This document shows, one piece after another, positions 22,441-35,445 of a DNA stretch of 64,000 nt (its first letter is position 1; each line of letters opens with the position of its first letter). The position numbers were made by a program, and so were the translations under genes. The notes under the pieces are model-generated. The model saw nothing but the letters and a program-made list of their open reading frames with translations, was not told the DNA's origin and did no database searches. Source of the DNA: Dryococelus australis (Eukaryota > Arthropoda > Insecta > Phasmatodea > Phasmatidae); contig CM057000.1 in assembly GCA_029891345.1 (NCBI GenBank), positions 137,376,663 through 137,440,662 of the forward strand, read 5' to 3'.

Positions 22441-24768
22441 GGATGAACGCAAACAGTTATTTTGCAGTCACTATCTACGTTAACAACAGATTGCAGTTAC
22501 AACCAAACTGATTGCTGTCGGTGTATTATCCATAGACTAAAGATGGGGTGGACCGCTTATTCGTCTTCTGCGCATATACCCAACATTTACCTACCCCAGT
22601 CCTACACAACTGTCAGAATCACATGGTCAACAGTGATGAACGTGTTTGTTTTCATCTTGATTTTTAAATGACAAGGACTATTATATTAATAAAATACTTC
22701 TACCAGTTCGAACGTAATCGAAAAGCATTTCAAATTGACTAGAGGGAGTATAAAAACATCTCAAAAACACTCGTCTCCTTAACAATGTTCTAACCTCAAA
22801 CCCAATCCTCGCCATTTTTGATAGACGTGTAGGCAGGAAAGCAGTTCAACGTTGGGACACGGAGATTGGTTGTGCGCAGCCAGCGAGATCGGTCTACCAT
22901 ATGTTTAGTCTATCGCATTATCAGCGTAGACGTATTACTACTACGGAAATTTTGTTCCTACTGCCATACATATTTATTTTTCCCTTAAGGGTAGCAAAGT
23001 GGAAAAACATTGGGGAAGAGATGGTGGCTTGCTGTTCTTTAAACCGCAGTTCGGTAGCGTGTAGCGTGACATAAATATGACCCCGCGCTTCTCTTCTAGC
23101 CTGCGGTAAGAGCTGCTGGGGAAATGGAGAAAGGCAAAGCTGCGGGGAGACGCTACGGAGATAAGACCCCGGTCCGAATATAAACAAAAAAGTAATATTT
23201 CGGTTTCTGGTTGTAGCGAATATTTGGAGGGTATTTTGTCTCGATCCACTCTTCTTCCACAAGTATTCGCTGATGTATATTACAGTGGATGTATATCTGG
23301 TAACAATCCGCTCTTTCCTCTAGGCGTTTTTTTTGTGTACCAAAATATTTTAAACCTGAGAATAATTATCTCCTCGTTTTCTCTAAGCATTAAAAAATCT
23401 CGTTTAAAACACAAAAAAAAAAAAAAAAAACTACTGGAAATAGCTCCCTAATATCGTTCAAGAAAAATACTAGCCGTTAAAAAGAAACATTTTTTTTTTA
23501 GTATTACTTTACGCTTATAGTTTTTGTAATTATGGGTAGTTTAGTAAATATTTAACAGCAATTCAAATATAATCAGTTATTTGTAACCTACAACTTAATT
23601 TTATTTATTTATTAATTTTTTTACTTCGGCTTATTTTCTGAGGTGCAGCATGCGTCAAATTGCTTGTTTATGTGATTCGTTTCTTCTTTAATGCCGAGCA
23701 GCTTTTGAAAATAATACTTCAAAAAGGATGGCAAGACAACATTATGTTGACAATATGTTAAGGATTGTTATTAGTTACCAGTTCAGGATCCGTTTGCAAC
23801 ACGTATGTATTTATGTTTTGTCGACTCTGCGTATCAGCCATCTTCTATTTTGTTTTAATGGAACAGGTAGCAGTGTATAAAAGGTAAGTGGTGATGCATT
23901 CGACACTGAATAATCCCGACTGTTAACAAATCTTCCGACATGAAAAGGATTTGAGACGAAATATGCTTGAACGACTGTTTGAAACCTACTCTCAAATATT
24001 TTTGGCAGTTGTTGGATAAGTTTTTCATAATATTACCGTTTCAGGCTATTTATTTGACAAAATTTACTTCGTGATTCATAAAACAGAATGAAATTATTTT
24101 GATATAAGTGTGATTGCTGTTTTCGGGTGGAGAGTTGGGAAGGCGTTGGAAATGGGTCATGTTTTTATTTCAAAATAGACATTACGTTATCTAACTTGTA
24201 TCCTAAAATTTTTATCTCGCTGTTCTTACAAAATCTTAAAATAGAATTATAGTGGCCAAGTTTCAAAATCAAGCTCTAATGTTTCCTGTGAGCAGCTGTT
24301 TTCTTGAAATTCGTCTGAAGTCTAGTATCACTAAAACAAATACATTATTTCTATGTTAAAGTCAATTTCTAAAGAGAAAAAATATTGTTATCTATAATCG
24401 TCTTTCGAAAACATCGCGAACAATCGTTGCACATTATGAACTAATAATTGAACCCGGGCCCTCCAGAATAGGTCACCTCCCTTGATTTGATGTTAGTCGG
24501 AAAACGCCTTTTTGATCTCAGCATATTTTTTTAGGGTATATAAATAACTTGAACTCGGGGTGCGCCACGCTAAACTGCAATAAGCAAAGATTTAGTTGAA
24601 AAAATATATTCGCTCGTGCATTAGAAAAATTCAAAATTTATTATATACATTAATATAATTTATGTGCCTACTGGTGTTGATTTGTTAGTGCATAGCATTT
24701 TCATTTCGCGAAATAATATCGAAAAAGTAATTGGACGAGAACACGACATTGGCAAGGTAAAATGTGAA

Positions 24769-24771
<3 letters not shown>
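22441..24771. other. No gene seen
   Basis: AT-rich with homopolymers (A17 near 23412). A somewhat GC-richer stretch at 23080-23170 has short frames without known motifs. Near 24450 AATTGAACCCGGGCCCTCC resembles a tRNA B-box complement but no supporting structure was found. Confidence 0.5.

Positions 24772-24846
<75 letters not shown>
24772..24846. repeat. (GT)n(GA)n compound microsatellite
   Basis: About 28 bp of GT repeats run directly into about 47 bp of GA repeats. Confidence 0.95.
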
Positions 24847-24851
<5 letters not shown>

Positions 24852-25286
24852 CGCACACGTGTCAAAGATAGAAAGCAAAGTAAAAGAAGATTTGAAAATG
24901 AATTTCATGGACACGTGCGGAAACATCAAGCTACTTATAGACTCGAAGCACGTTTCAAGATTGGCGGGTGGGCTCGAAGGATTTTATTTCGCAGCAAGGA
25001 TCAGTCATGGTGTCGGGAGCCGGAAATTAAGAAACTCCAGGTGATAAATTTGGCGACACTCGCTGTTGCAGATCTCGTTTTCCATTACCCTGAGGCTTCC
25101 CCAAGTTTCCTGACGGCGTATAAAGTCTGAACGTGTCCACCAGTACTACATGCTGAGCCACGCTGTGCATTGCTATCTCTCACGAAACCACTATTGCTAG
25201 TAAGGGAAATATCAAGAATGAAAATGTTCTCTCGAACGGATAAATTGTAAGATTAGAAATGATTCCAGAAATAATGTTACAAAGTC

Positions 25287-25289
<3 letters not shown>

Positions 25290-25320
<31 letters not shown>

Positions 25321-25550
25321 GAGTGGGGTGTGAACCCAGGGCGAGGCAACACTCACCGAGTGACGAACTTTCCAGCTGGGACCCGTAACTGCCAGTCATC
25401 CCCAAACATGACATGAAATGATACCCTGGAATAGAGTGACGCTTAGGAATGCAAGGTCAGAGGAAACCGGAGTAGCCCGAGAAAACCTTCCGGCAAGCGG
25501 CATCGTCCAGCACGATTCCCACATGCTACAAATTCAGTTCCACGCGTTAA
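25290..25550 (-). mobile_element. Composite tRNA-related SINE with terminal A/T tract
   Basis: A run of 28 A (25290-25317) adjoins GAGTGGGGTGTGAACCCAGG, whose complement carries a B-box-like GGGTTCACACCCC. Further right, 25430-25530 matches the middle of the main SINE body (plus-strand CGAGAAAACCTTCCGGCAAG and GGCATCGTCCAGCACGATTC). So part of the common SINE body is joined to a different tRNA-like segment ending in a homopolymer. The order suggests a chimeric or distinct SINE subfamily. Confidence 0.5.
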
Positions 25551-26992
25551 AATAAAAGTGCTAGCTTTGTACACTAACTTTGTGCCCGAACGTATAAGAT
25601 TTATTACAAAAAAAAGGTATTTACCTAATCTCTTTCAATTCTGAGTTCAGAAACACACGGCCTTTGCTTTCGAAATTATCAATCAAGCAATCGTAACTGG
25701 ACAATGTGTTACTGAATTAACCGACGGTGAACTCGTCTCCACAAACAAAATGTTACATAAATTAAAACTATTTTCAAACATTGGCTTCTATTCTTAAATT
25801 CGCATATTCAGATACATTTTATATAAATGCAAAGTATCTTTGCTTTCGTAAATAATAGAATTAACATATGCGCTAAACAGTTCACTTTTCAAATTAAAAT
25901 ATCCTTATTTTCCTTCGTAACACACTGATGAGTGACTTTATATATTTCATCATACATTTAAAGACATGAGAAACGTTCATAATGTCTAATGGGAACAATA
26001 ATTGACTTCCTATATGCGGTGAATATATCGAGTATATTTTGAGTCGTCTTAATTATAATCGGCTCTAATATCCGGTTTTCTTACGGATATATTAACTGTA
26101 AAATTTGTACTTTTATATTCTCTATTTATTTGTTTGGTAAAATTACAAGCTATCTATTAAGAGTATTGCAATGAAATAAACGCTTTTAACATATTCCTAT
26201 CTGTTCCCGCGATAAAATATAAACTTCGTGTGTGATTAAAATACATTTTACGCAGTACCTACATGATATTGTCACCAAAATGGATAATGTTAAGAATGGA
26301 TATTGTAAATATAATATACGTATCTAGTCATGGTACCGTAAGTGAATTGTTTATGAAAATGATGTAATGATCTTCTCTGTTACGTTGTTACGAAACTGGA
26401 CATCACTAGCTGAAAATGCACTTCAATTAAAAAATGTTTACCTAGAAAAATTTTGAATGTCTTTGGCAACATCTTGCCGTAAAATACTACATTTTCGTGT
26501 CTCTCATTGAAGAACACACGCGAAATGTATAGATTCGCCGAAATATAGAACATCTCAAATATTGGGTTTCTTTGGAAATGTGCCTACAATGTACATACAC
26601 ACATGCCCCAAACACAGCACGTGTTTATCTAAGGTTGGCTGTATGTTGGACTCGAACACGTGCTTTAATAAAATGTTCACCAGATGTGATATGCTACCAA
26701 AATGAACGAAACGTCAAAATTCTAAGAAATCTATTACTAATACATGCGTAATAAAGTCATTTTTAGTCATAAAGCCAAAAAATGTGGCTTTTGTTATATT
26801 TTTGATAGAATGTTGATTGTGTTACTTTCGGGGAATGTTATTATTTTTACATTGCACCAACTTTGTGGAACAAAATTTTATATCTAAATATGGATTATTT
26901 TTCTGACTTTAAATTAGCGCTCTTCTGCAATATGTGTTACATAAAATATTAAGGTTTTTTTGTGATGTGAAAACTTTACTCTCTTATATTTA
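25551..26992. other. No gene seen; possible tRNA-like SINE scrap at 26637-26700
   Basis: AT-rich. At 26637-26700 the minus strand reads TTGGTAGCATATCACATCTG and then GCACGTGTTCGAGTCCAAC, with spacing like an A and B box of a tRNA-derived SINE. Fold and family were not established. Confidence 0.4.
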
Positions 26993-28768
26993 TTTGGTAG
27001 TTTGACGCGACACTGTAGACAACCCTACATTTGGTAGTATGACGCGACACTGTCGACAACCCTACATTTGGTAGTATGACGCGACACTGTCGACAACCCT
27101 ACATTTGGTAGTATGACGCGACACTGTCGACAACCCTACATTTGGTAGTATGACGCGACATTGTCGACAACCCTACATTTGGTAGTATGACGCGACATTG
27201 TCGACAACCCTACATTTGGTAGTATGACGCGACACTGTCGACAACCCTACATTTGGTAGTATGACGCGACATTGTCGACAACCCTACATTTGGTAGTATG
27301 ACGCGACATTGTCGACAACCCTACATTTGGTAGTATGACGCGACATTGTCGACAACCCTACATTTGGTAGTATGGCGCGACACTGTCGACAACCCTACAT
27401 TTGGTAGTATGACGCGACATTGTCGACAACCCTACATTTTGTAGTATGACGCGACACTGTCGACAACCCTACATTTGGTAGTATGACGCGACATTGTCGA
27501 CAACCCTACATTTTGTAGTATGGCGCGACACTGTCGACAACCCTACATTTGGTAATATGACGCGACATTGTCGACAACCCTACATTTGGTAGTATGACGC
27601 GACATTGTCGACAACCCTACATTTGGTAGTATGGCGCGACACTGTCGACAACCCTACATTTGGTAGTATGACGCGACATTGTCGACAACCCTACATTTTG
27701 TAGTATGACGCGACACTGTCGACAACCCTACATTTGGTAGTATGACGCGACATTGTCGACAACCCTACATTTTGTAGTATGACGCGACACTGTCGACAAC
27801 CCTACATTTGGTAGTATGACGCGACACTGTCGACAACCCTACATTTGGTAGTATGACGCGACATTGTCGACAACCCTACATTTGGTAGTATGGCGCGACA
27901 CTGTAGACAACCCTACATTTGGTAGTATGACGCGACATTGTCGACAACCCTACATTTTGTAGTATGACGCGACACTGTCGACAACCCTACATTTGGTAGT
28001 ATGACGCGACATTGTCGACAACCCTACATTTGGTAGTATGACGCGACACTGTCGACAACCCCACATTTGGTAGTATGGCGCGACACTGTCGACAACCCTA
28101 CATTTGGTAGTATGACCCGACACTGTCGACAACCCTACATTTGGTAGTATGACGCGACACTGTCGACAACCCTACATTTGGTAGTATGACGTGACACTGT
28201 CGACAACCCTACATTTGGTAGTATGACGCGACACTGTCGACAACCCTACATTTGGTAGTATGACGCGACACTGTCGACAACCCTACATTTGGTAGTATGG
28301 CGCGACACTGTCGACAACCCTACATTTGGTAGTATGACGCGACACTGTCGACAACCCTACATTTGGTAGTATGACGCGACATTGTCGACAACCCTACATT
28401 TGGTAGTATGACGCGACATTGTCGACAACCCTACATTTGGTAGTATGACGCGACACTGTCGACAACCCTACATTTGGTAGTATGACGCGACACTGTCGAC
28501 AACCCTACATTTGGTAGTATGACGCGACACTGTCGACAACCCTACATTTGGTAGTATGACGCGACATTGTCGACAACCCTACATTTGGTAGTATTACGCG
28601 ACACTGTCGACAACCCTACATTTGGTAGTATGACGCGACACTGTCGACAACCCTACATTTGGTAGTATGACGCGACATTGTCGACAACCCTACATTTGGT
28701 AGTATTACGCGACATTGTCGACAACCCTACATTTGGTAGTATGACGCGACACTGTCGACAACCCCACA
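26993..28768. repeat. 37-bp satellite, exactly 48 units
   Basis: The unit begins TTTGGTAGTATGACGCGACA and ends TGTCGACAACCCTACA. The span is 1776 bp, exactly 48 x 37, and every unit start checked falls on the 37-bp grid, so there are no net indels. Each unit has a palindromic TGTCGACA core (SalI site), missing in units 1 and 25 where it reads TGTAGACA. The main polymorphism is GACACTG versus GACATTG; rarer ones are TGGCGCG, TTTTGTAG and TATTACG. Units carrying TGGCGCG occur at positions 11, 18 and 25, seven apart. No spacers separate the units. Confidence 0.98.
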
Positions 28769-30794
28769 TTTGTTCAGGTCTTTCCTATACGTTGGTCCAT
28801 CATTGCAATACTAATGTTATGACAACTGTGAACTCTATTACTTTTGCCCTTAAATTATGCATATCTGTTTCAAAGTTGTGTTTTTTTTAGAATACGGATG
28901 AATTTTTTTGTTTAAAAATGAACTCAGTTCTCATGAGTTTGCTACTAGTTAAAAAAAAAAAAAAAATACTTTGGCAGTTAAAAGGTATTTTTGTTTTCGT
29001 GCCAAAATTATTTAACTAAAACCATTTAACTTATCGTAATTTACTGTTTCAGATGACAAAGATATTAATTCTCGTAGCATACGAGCGTTTCGTAATGCAA
29101 CATTGTTTAGGTTTAAACGGCGTCCTATCTGTTGCGTGTTGAAGAAACGTTTTAAATACAGTATAACAGTTGGTGATCGGTAGTTTATGTTTTGCTGAGC
29201 CGACATTGTGTAACAGATTTTACGGTAACGTATGATATTAATTAAATACAGTATGTATATGATTAGGTCTATTTGCTTGAATGTTCATTACTAGAGCAGA
29301 CATCCTTACAAAATACCATGTCTATTCGTTGTTTGGTGCTGGCTATGACTTAGGAAGTATACTGCTGGTAATTGTAGGTATTTATATGTTTGGCTAACGC
29401 TTCGAATAGTCAGGAATACGTTGAGTTGGAATGCAAACACTTGAGTAGTACGTGGGAATATTGTTACAGTTTCAACGTTGTTTCAACATTCTTTAGTGGT
29501 AAAATTTAAAGTTAATTATACCAGAGACTGATTTTGGTTAAAACGGAGAGTTTTTATTTTTATAATTTTATGAGGAAATGTGGTCAATTTATGGACAGAT
29601 TGCATGAAAATGATTTCCTGCATCGAAAGTTGCTGAGAAAAATCGTAGATGAACACACCCAATTTCTACCAAAATCAATCTAATCTATGTCGGTGTTCCC
29701 AAGATTGGTCCCAGAAAAAAATGTTTTTTAAAAAATTCGATACAATGAAAACTAACATCCTACGGCAAATAAAGCCGGGAAAAAGTTAAAGCATCCTGAA
29801 CGTTTGCTACAGTAAAAAACTTCACATTATAAACATGCCATTTCGTACTCTTCTCCCGGGGTTTGTCCCGGAAGGCAACATCAAAAAATTTCATGAATCG
29901 AAACAATAAATTCTAATAGAAAAATGTGAAGGCGCAAATTAATGTACGCAAAGTTTTCCATGCTGTGTTATAAATATGCAAGATTCAATTAGTAATTTCT
30001 ATTTTATTTTCATGAATAGGTATATTGGAATAACATAATAATAAGAAAAACAAATATATATACACGATATATATCTGGGTACAAATTTAAGCACACAGAA
30101 TTCTCCATAATACATCCATAACTCACCAATTTTCAATTAAAATTTCTACTTGTTTTCTTTAGGATAAGACCTGGAACTGAAAAAAAAAAAATAAAAGATA
30201 TTAACAAATCAAAATCGGTGCATCTTACGAAACAAATTCTATTTAATTTAGCGTAAAATGATGCACTATTTACTCGATTCTCTAAATGAAATTTTTTTCG
30301 GAATGTGCCTGCAAAAGGCACAAGGATAAGGAGGTAATATTTCGTTGCAAAATGTTGTGTACTTAATATACAGTCGACCGAGTTTGTTATTAAAAGAGTG
30401 CTTAGTGGATACGAAATTCACGTCGGTGTTTATAAGCGAACACGGAAATTCACCCTTCAAAACTTTACTGTCAGACCCCTGTCATATTTTTCGTGTTACA
30501 TGTAGTAGTACACACCGGAAAAAAAGAAGAAGAAACTATTACAAAAGTGGGAATTCCTATTATTATGGTCTGTTTATTTTTAATTCGTAACTTTCCTGGT
30601 CTGTTTAGAAAGAGCTAGGGGTTTAATGGTCTCAGAAACAGCTGTGCTTTCAATGAGTCTCAGTTGAACTATGTCAACCTCTAAGAATCAATTATTCAAC
30701 TATTTTGAAATGTCAACGACTTTAACATCATTATTACTATTATTATAATGTAGAAAATACATTTTAGTATCTATAACAAAATTTAGGAATTCTG
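28769..30794. other. No gene seen
   Basis: AT-rich with homopolymers (A15 near 28951) and only short frames. No family recognised. Confidence 0.5.
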
Positions 30795-31224
30795 CACTGA
30801 GAGAAAGCCCAACAAAATATTTGTTTGTATAAAGCCAAACATATATTCAGTTGCCCCCCCAAAAAAATCATTTTGTTTGGTAAACAAAACTTTAAAGCAA
30901 CATCATTAAATTCGTTCATCCAAAAAAATAGACGCTTGAATTAACCAAACTTTTGTGTTGGGCTGAAAAAATAGACAGGTAACAAAGTATTTAGTTGAAT
31001 CTTGGCCACTCAATTGATTGTCATCGATCTAAAGAACAGCTCAAAAATTTATTTGTATTTTATTGACAATTAGGATATAAGAGTGTTTGTTATTGCATTT
31101 ACTGCTGCATAGTAACGATAAAAATTTTCTAATAAAACAAGTCCATCCGGAAACTAAAACAAAACAAACTATAAAACTTGGACTATTTATTTGCACACGT
31201 CCAGTATTCGAATTTATGTACTTA

Positions 31225-31460
31225 TAGGTCGTTCACGGTAAAGTGAGCACATTTTGAAGGCCTAGTTACTTTTTTCTTTCAACCAATTCACATACTTCCA
31301 CCACTTGATAATGTAAACCCTGCCATGTGAGTAATAAACACAGTGTATACATTCACCATACCCAAAACCAAAAGTCCGAGGCCACAATTAAATGTATTTA
31401 TTGGTTATTACGTCTGATGAAACAGCTTGAAAAAGTGCTCACTTTACCGTGAACGGCGTA
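31225..31460. mobile_element. GTTCACGG-family MITE, type B (236 bp)
   Basis: The left end is TAGGTCGTTCACGGTAAAG and the right end CTTTACCGTGAACGGCGTA; TA flanks at 31223-31224 and 31461-31462. The interior differs from type A (GGCCTAGTTACTTTTTTC, GAGTAATAAACACAGTG, AATGTATTTATTGG) and matches 40454-40686. Confidence 0.88.
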
Positions 31461-31570
31461 TAGAAACATTCACGCTTCGCTAGTCGTCAGTTTATCTGCG
31501 GTTGGTAGGGAGTGTCGCTCAGGTGCAGATGATTCAGGGCCTAATCTTCGTGGCACTTCAAATTGTCTTA

Positions 31571-31991
31571 TAGGCTGTTCACGGTAGAATGAACAATTTA
31601 GAAAGCCCTGCCTAAGTTTAACTTATATGCACTTTGTGTATTATTCCGCCTTATGTAAAATCTACATTGTCATGGGCCTCATCACATAATTCATGCGTCG
31701 GTCAGGTGAAACTGTGGAATTATTGGAAAAGTAAATATGTTACAAATCTGGCAAATTTTAAACTTCCGCTCATTAAAAAGACAGAAAGCGAAATAAATAA
31801 TTTAAGCTATCACAAATGGTTACCTAACAATTTTTATTCGAAGTTAAGATATGGGAATACTTTCCATCCATTGTTACCAACTTTACTGGGCACATGCCAC
31901 TCAGCGCGCTCGTTAAAATATGTGTAGGCAGACGTAGTGACTTTTTTCTGAGGTTGGTTTCAAAAGAGCTCACTTTATTGTGAACAGCCTT
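31571..31991. mobile_element. GTTCACGG-family MITE, type A (421 bp)
   Basis: The left end is TAGGCTGTTCACGGTAGAAT and the right end TCACTTTATTGTGAACAGCC; TA flanks at 31569-31570 and 31992-31993. Type A interior (GGGCCTCATCACATAATTCA, TGGTTACCTAACAATTTTTA, GTTGGTTTCAAAAGAGCTC). Confidence 0.92.
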
Positions 31992-32208
31992 TACCACTCG
32001 AAATTGCTTCGTTAACATAAATCCAACCAAATATTTAGTTGCACCAACCAAATCTTTGGTTGGGGCATCGAATTAAGGACCGAAGAATGATTTGGTTTCA
32101 ACAACAAAATCTTTTATTGCCCCTGTACAAACAATTAATTTGTTTGAGTCAGGCAAACTTAGTTTGATTCAGCAAAACATTTGTCTGTGTTGCGGGGTGC
32201 TGTCTGTG

Positions 32209-35200
32209 GGGATTCTAAACGAGCATTGCCACTCTGGTGTCGTACTCTAATGTATGGAAATAATACATTGACTGCTTCTCTGTCAAGGCCGGGCCTTGCT
32301 TGTACGGCCACTCGTCGCTTTGAAGGCCCCGATTGTTGTTCACGAAAACATGATCGAGTCTAACTTCATTCTTCATGTATCAAAAATTCGCCCGTCCCAC
32401 ATTTCACTCATCAGGCAGCAGGACGGAGTCAACCAGATTCTCTTTCCTGTCAACTCTGGAATCACAGTGCAAGTTCACGCACGCTTTTATCTGTCCGGTT
32501 GCGCGACGCACCCCGCTGAACACAAGGAACTCTCTCACGAAATGTCCTTCTGGGATTCTCTCTGGTATGCGCTTCTAACAGCCTGAGATTTCGGATAAGG
32601 GTCTGAAATGGAGAAGGAGGAGCAATGTAGCTATGAGACTGCTTAGGTCACATGCTAGTAAGCTTGCACATAGCTGTAGGCTGACGTAGCGTAATTCCCT
32701 CCTGTGGCTGCGTTGCCACAAACGGAATGAAGTTAACAAACAGCCTACAGTAACATATAGCTTGGGGTATATGAACAAGACATGTTCATCTATTGCACCC
32801 CGTGAATATCTGACTTACAGTTGGAAGATAACACTTCCATTCACTCGGCGTGTTACGGAACCCTCAATCAAACACACGCAGTGTTGTACGTGAGCTAAGC
32901 ATTCTGCACCCCGAACCAATATTCCGCGACCGCTATTTTTTTCGAACATGTAAATGCGTCAACTGCTGTAACAAATATCGCGAGGTTTCCAAGCATGTAT
33001 TTAAAACTTCAACTTATATACAAGTTCAGTGATGAGTTATGCGTATTTAGTAAGTTGCTTGCTACAACCGATGTATACCGTGGGTCCAATAATATAACTA
33101 GATAACTAAAACGTTATGGAATCTGAGTTATCTAACCCAGCGTATTTAGGGAATATTTACTAGAAATTTGAGACCCCTGGTGGCAAGTTTCCAAAGTAGG
33201 TGAGAAAGAAAACAAAGTCATATTCAATGTGATTAGCAGGTAATTGAAGAAATATATATATGTGTTTTTTTTTCGAGTGTTGAGTTTCCACTTATACTCG
33301 GCCGCATAAAAAAGAATCGAGGTTCTATACGTTATATTGTGTAAATTTCACACAGTGTGAGAGCTACCTAATTATAATGCTGGATCCACGAATGGTTGTA
33401 TAAATGTACTATTAGAGGAAGTTTCTATCTGTACTCACGAACGCACAGTATCCTCTGGGAATACTTCAGTCTCCCTTCCAAGTGGTGAGCAATACCTCGA
33501 CCGACGTTTTCCAAGCGAAAAGCCGTACTGCGGCGGTCTCCAGTCAGAGGTCATCGCACTCCAGAGATCACGAGTGGACTCCAGGACCACTTGGAAAATA
33601 CCGCACGTGTAGCGCCAGTTGAAAGAAAAAATATTTCCCAGAGCTATACTGGTGGCTCTAGAGATATTCCGATAAGGCCAAAGCAAACAGCGACAAGCAC
33701 CGGACCTCGTCATACAAAGAGCATACGCAGAGCATTGCAAATCAAGTTATATCCACTTTTGTGAAAAATTAAGGCTGCCATCTCTATGTACGGTTTAAAA
33801 CCGCATATCACTTTTGCAATTGCGTTTGGTGCAAAAGAAGTTCTTATATTCTTCCAGTAACGAATGAAAACAATGCTATTTGGCGCAGATTGAATTTTAT
33901 CCAAAAATCTGTTTGCTGCAAAACAGTTATATCCTATATTGATTTGTTTGTATAGGTTCGTGTGAGCGACTGATTTGTTGTGTTTAATCTAGGGTATTTC
34001 TTTGTAAACAATATTCATTGAATGCTTTGGTGATTTGAAAGTTCAGTAAATTTGTACATTTTTATTTCATTTTAATGCATAACTCTTCCCGCAAACACCA
34101 AATGTGATATTCACTGCTCCTTTAATGCTGTTGTTTGCTATATTCTGTATTTTTTTTCCGTGCAAATTAAGTTTTATATTAATTCAATTCAAAATAAGTT
34201 ACATTCTCTGTTACTGTTCTGTTCAAACCAAGTTATATCCAAACTTATTCTGCAATGTAAGTTATATCTAAAAGATTTTGATCAATATCTAGAACGCTAA
34301 TCCCAGTTTCAGACTCTAATATTGTGTGAACAAGTGTGTATGATGGCGCATATTGAGACATAAATTATAAAGACACTATGTTAGAATAATAATATGCTGG
34401 TGGTTTCCGCCCATTTAAACATTTTCATAATATTGATATAATCTGATTTGTAATAATGATCTTCATTACTGTAAGTGAGTGTGTGATAAGTAAGCTAGTG
34501 GCTAAAAGTGTTAGTTATATTATATATAACGTCATTTTTTATTAAATAAATTACAATTTAATTTTTTTTCATACTGTCTATTTATTGTTTGTTTCATTTT
34601 TCACTGTGGTTAGATAAACTTACCAGATTGAAAAGAAAGTTACGTCTTCATATTGACCATGGTGGTGTCGTATCACTAACAACACTCGAATATACTACTA
34701 AACAGAGGCGCTGCTGTCTACTAGATGGAGTTGACAACGCCGCCAAATTCTCTCGCATAAATATTTAGGAAGACCAGTATTAGTCTCTAGCGTACTTGGC
34801 GAAGAACGTGTTCAAGTATCTCTGTAAGAATTCACGCTATTTCCAATATGTTAAACTGCATGTACGGTAAAGTCAAATATCTTGCATTTTTTTGCAATTA
34901 GTCGGCTTTACAGGATTGACACATCGCTGGTACGGACCATTTTTAAAAGATTCACATTCTTGAGATTTTCGTAGTGATTGTCCTGCCCAATCCAACATTT
35001 GAGCAAACAGGAGTCAAAATCTCGTTATTAAAAACTCTTAAATTTACCCGAGAAGCGGAAAAATTTACTCGAGATTGCACTCTGTGTATTCTGGGGGATT
35101 GCAAACATAAATATTTATTTTATCATTTTCTTTTATGGTAAATGGTATGCTGTTGAAGCTTGCATTGACCATTATAAAACATCGTAAGACTATTTAAGCG

Positions 35201-35445
35201 TATAAAGTAACCGCGATAAATACCTAAATAATTAGTAAAATATTGAGTTCATCCGAGGCAGAATTTCTTGTCAAGTTGCCGAAAACCTGCCTTTTCTCTC
35301 AGATATTTCTTTCTAAGCTCTGTCGTATGCTTCGTTACATTAGAACCCTTATTTGAGGCGCATAATAGAGACGGAACCTAAATTCTACTTACATTGAAAT
35401 TACTTATACTAACTTAATTTCGCCATGGTCTACTGAATCGTGCAG
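32209..35445. other. No convincing gene; GC-richer patches at 32.2-32.6 and 33.43-33.72 kb
   Basis: Open frames exist in the two patches (for example 33435-33740 minus and 32296-32586 plus), but no known domain, motif or splice-site pattern was recognised. From 33.74 to 34.27 kb the word AAGTTATATCC and close variants recur about five times. The rest is AT-rich. Confidence 0.4.

Larger units (their letters stand above)
30795..32208. mobile_element. 1.4-kb DNA transposon with CACTGAGAG/CACAGACAG ends, holding two MITEs
   Basis: The left end CACTGAGAGAAAGCCC and the right end (reverse complement CACAGACAGCACCCC) are imperfect inverted repeats. Internal flanks on both sides are rich in AACAAAATATTTG- and CCAAATMTTTGGTTG-like words. 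Candidate target duplications are GGAATTCTG (30786-30794) and GGGATTCTA (32209-32217), 7 of 9. Two GTTCACGG MITEs (31225-31460 and 31571-31991) lie inside. Superfamily not assigned; an 8-9 bp duplication would exclude mariner and piggyBac types. Confidence 0.55.

Noticed and set aside
22207..22511. Protein-coding frames
   Set aside because: They are translations of the SINE; the same peptide pieces appear from other SINE copies.
24660..25130. Frames of 89 and 118 codons
   Set aside because: They are built on the GT/GA microsatellite and give low-complexity Thr-His or Arg-Glu strings.
26993..28768. CRISPR array
   Set aside because: The 37-bp units abut directly with no spacers, there are no cas genes, and the context is a eukaryotic repeat-rich genome.
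33435..33740. 101-codon minus-strand frame in a GC-richer patch
   Set aside because: No motif recognised and no splice context; kept only as an unexplained patch.
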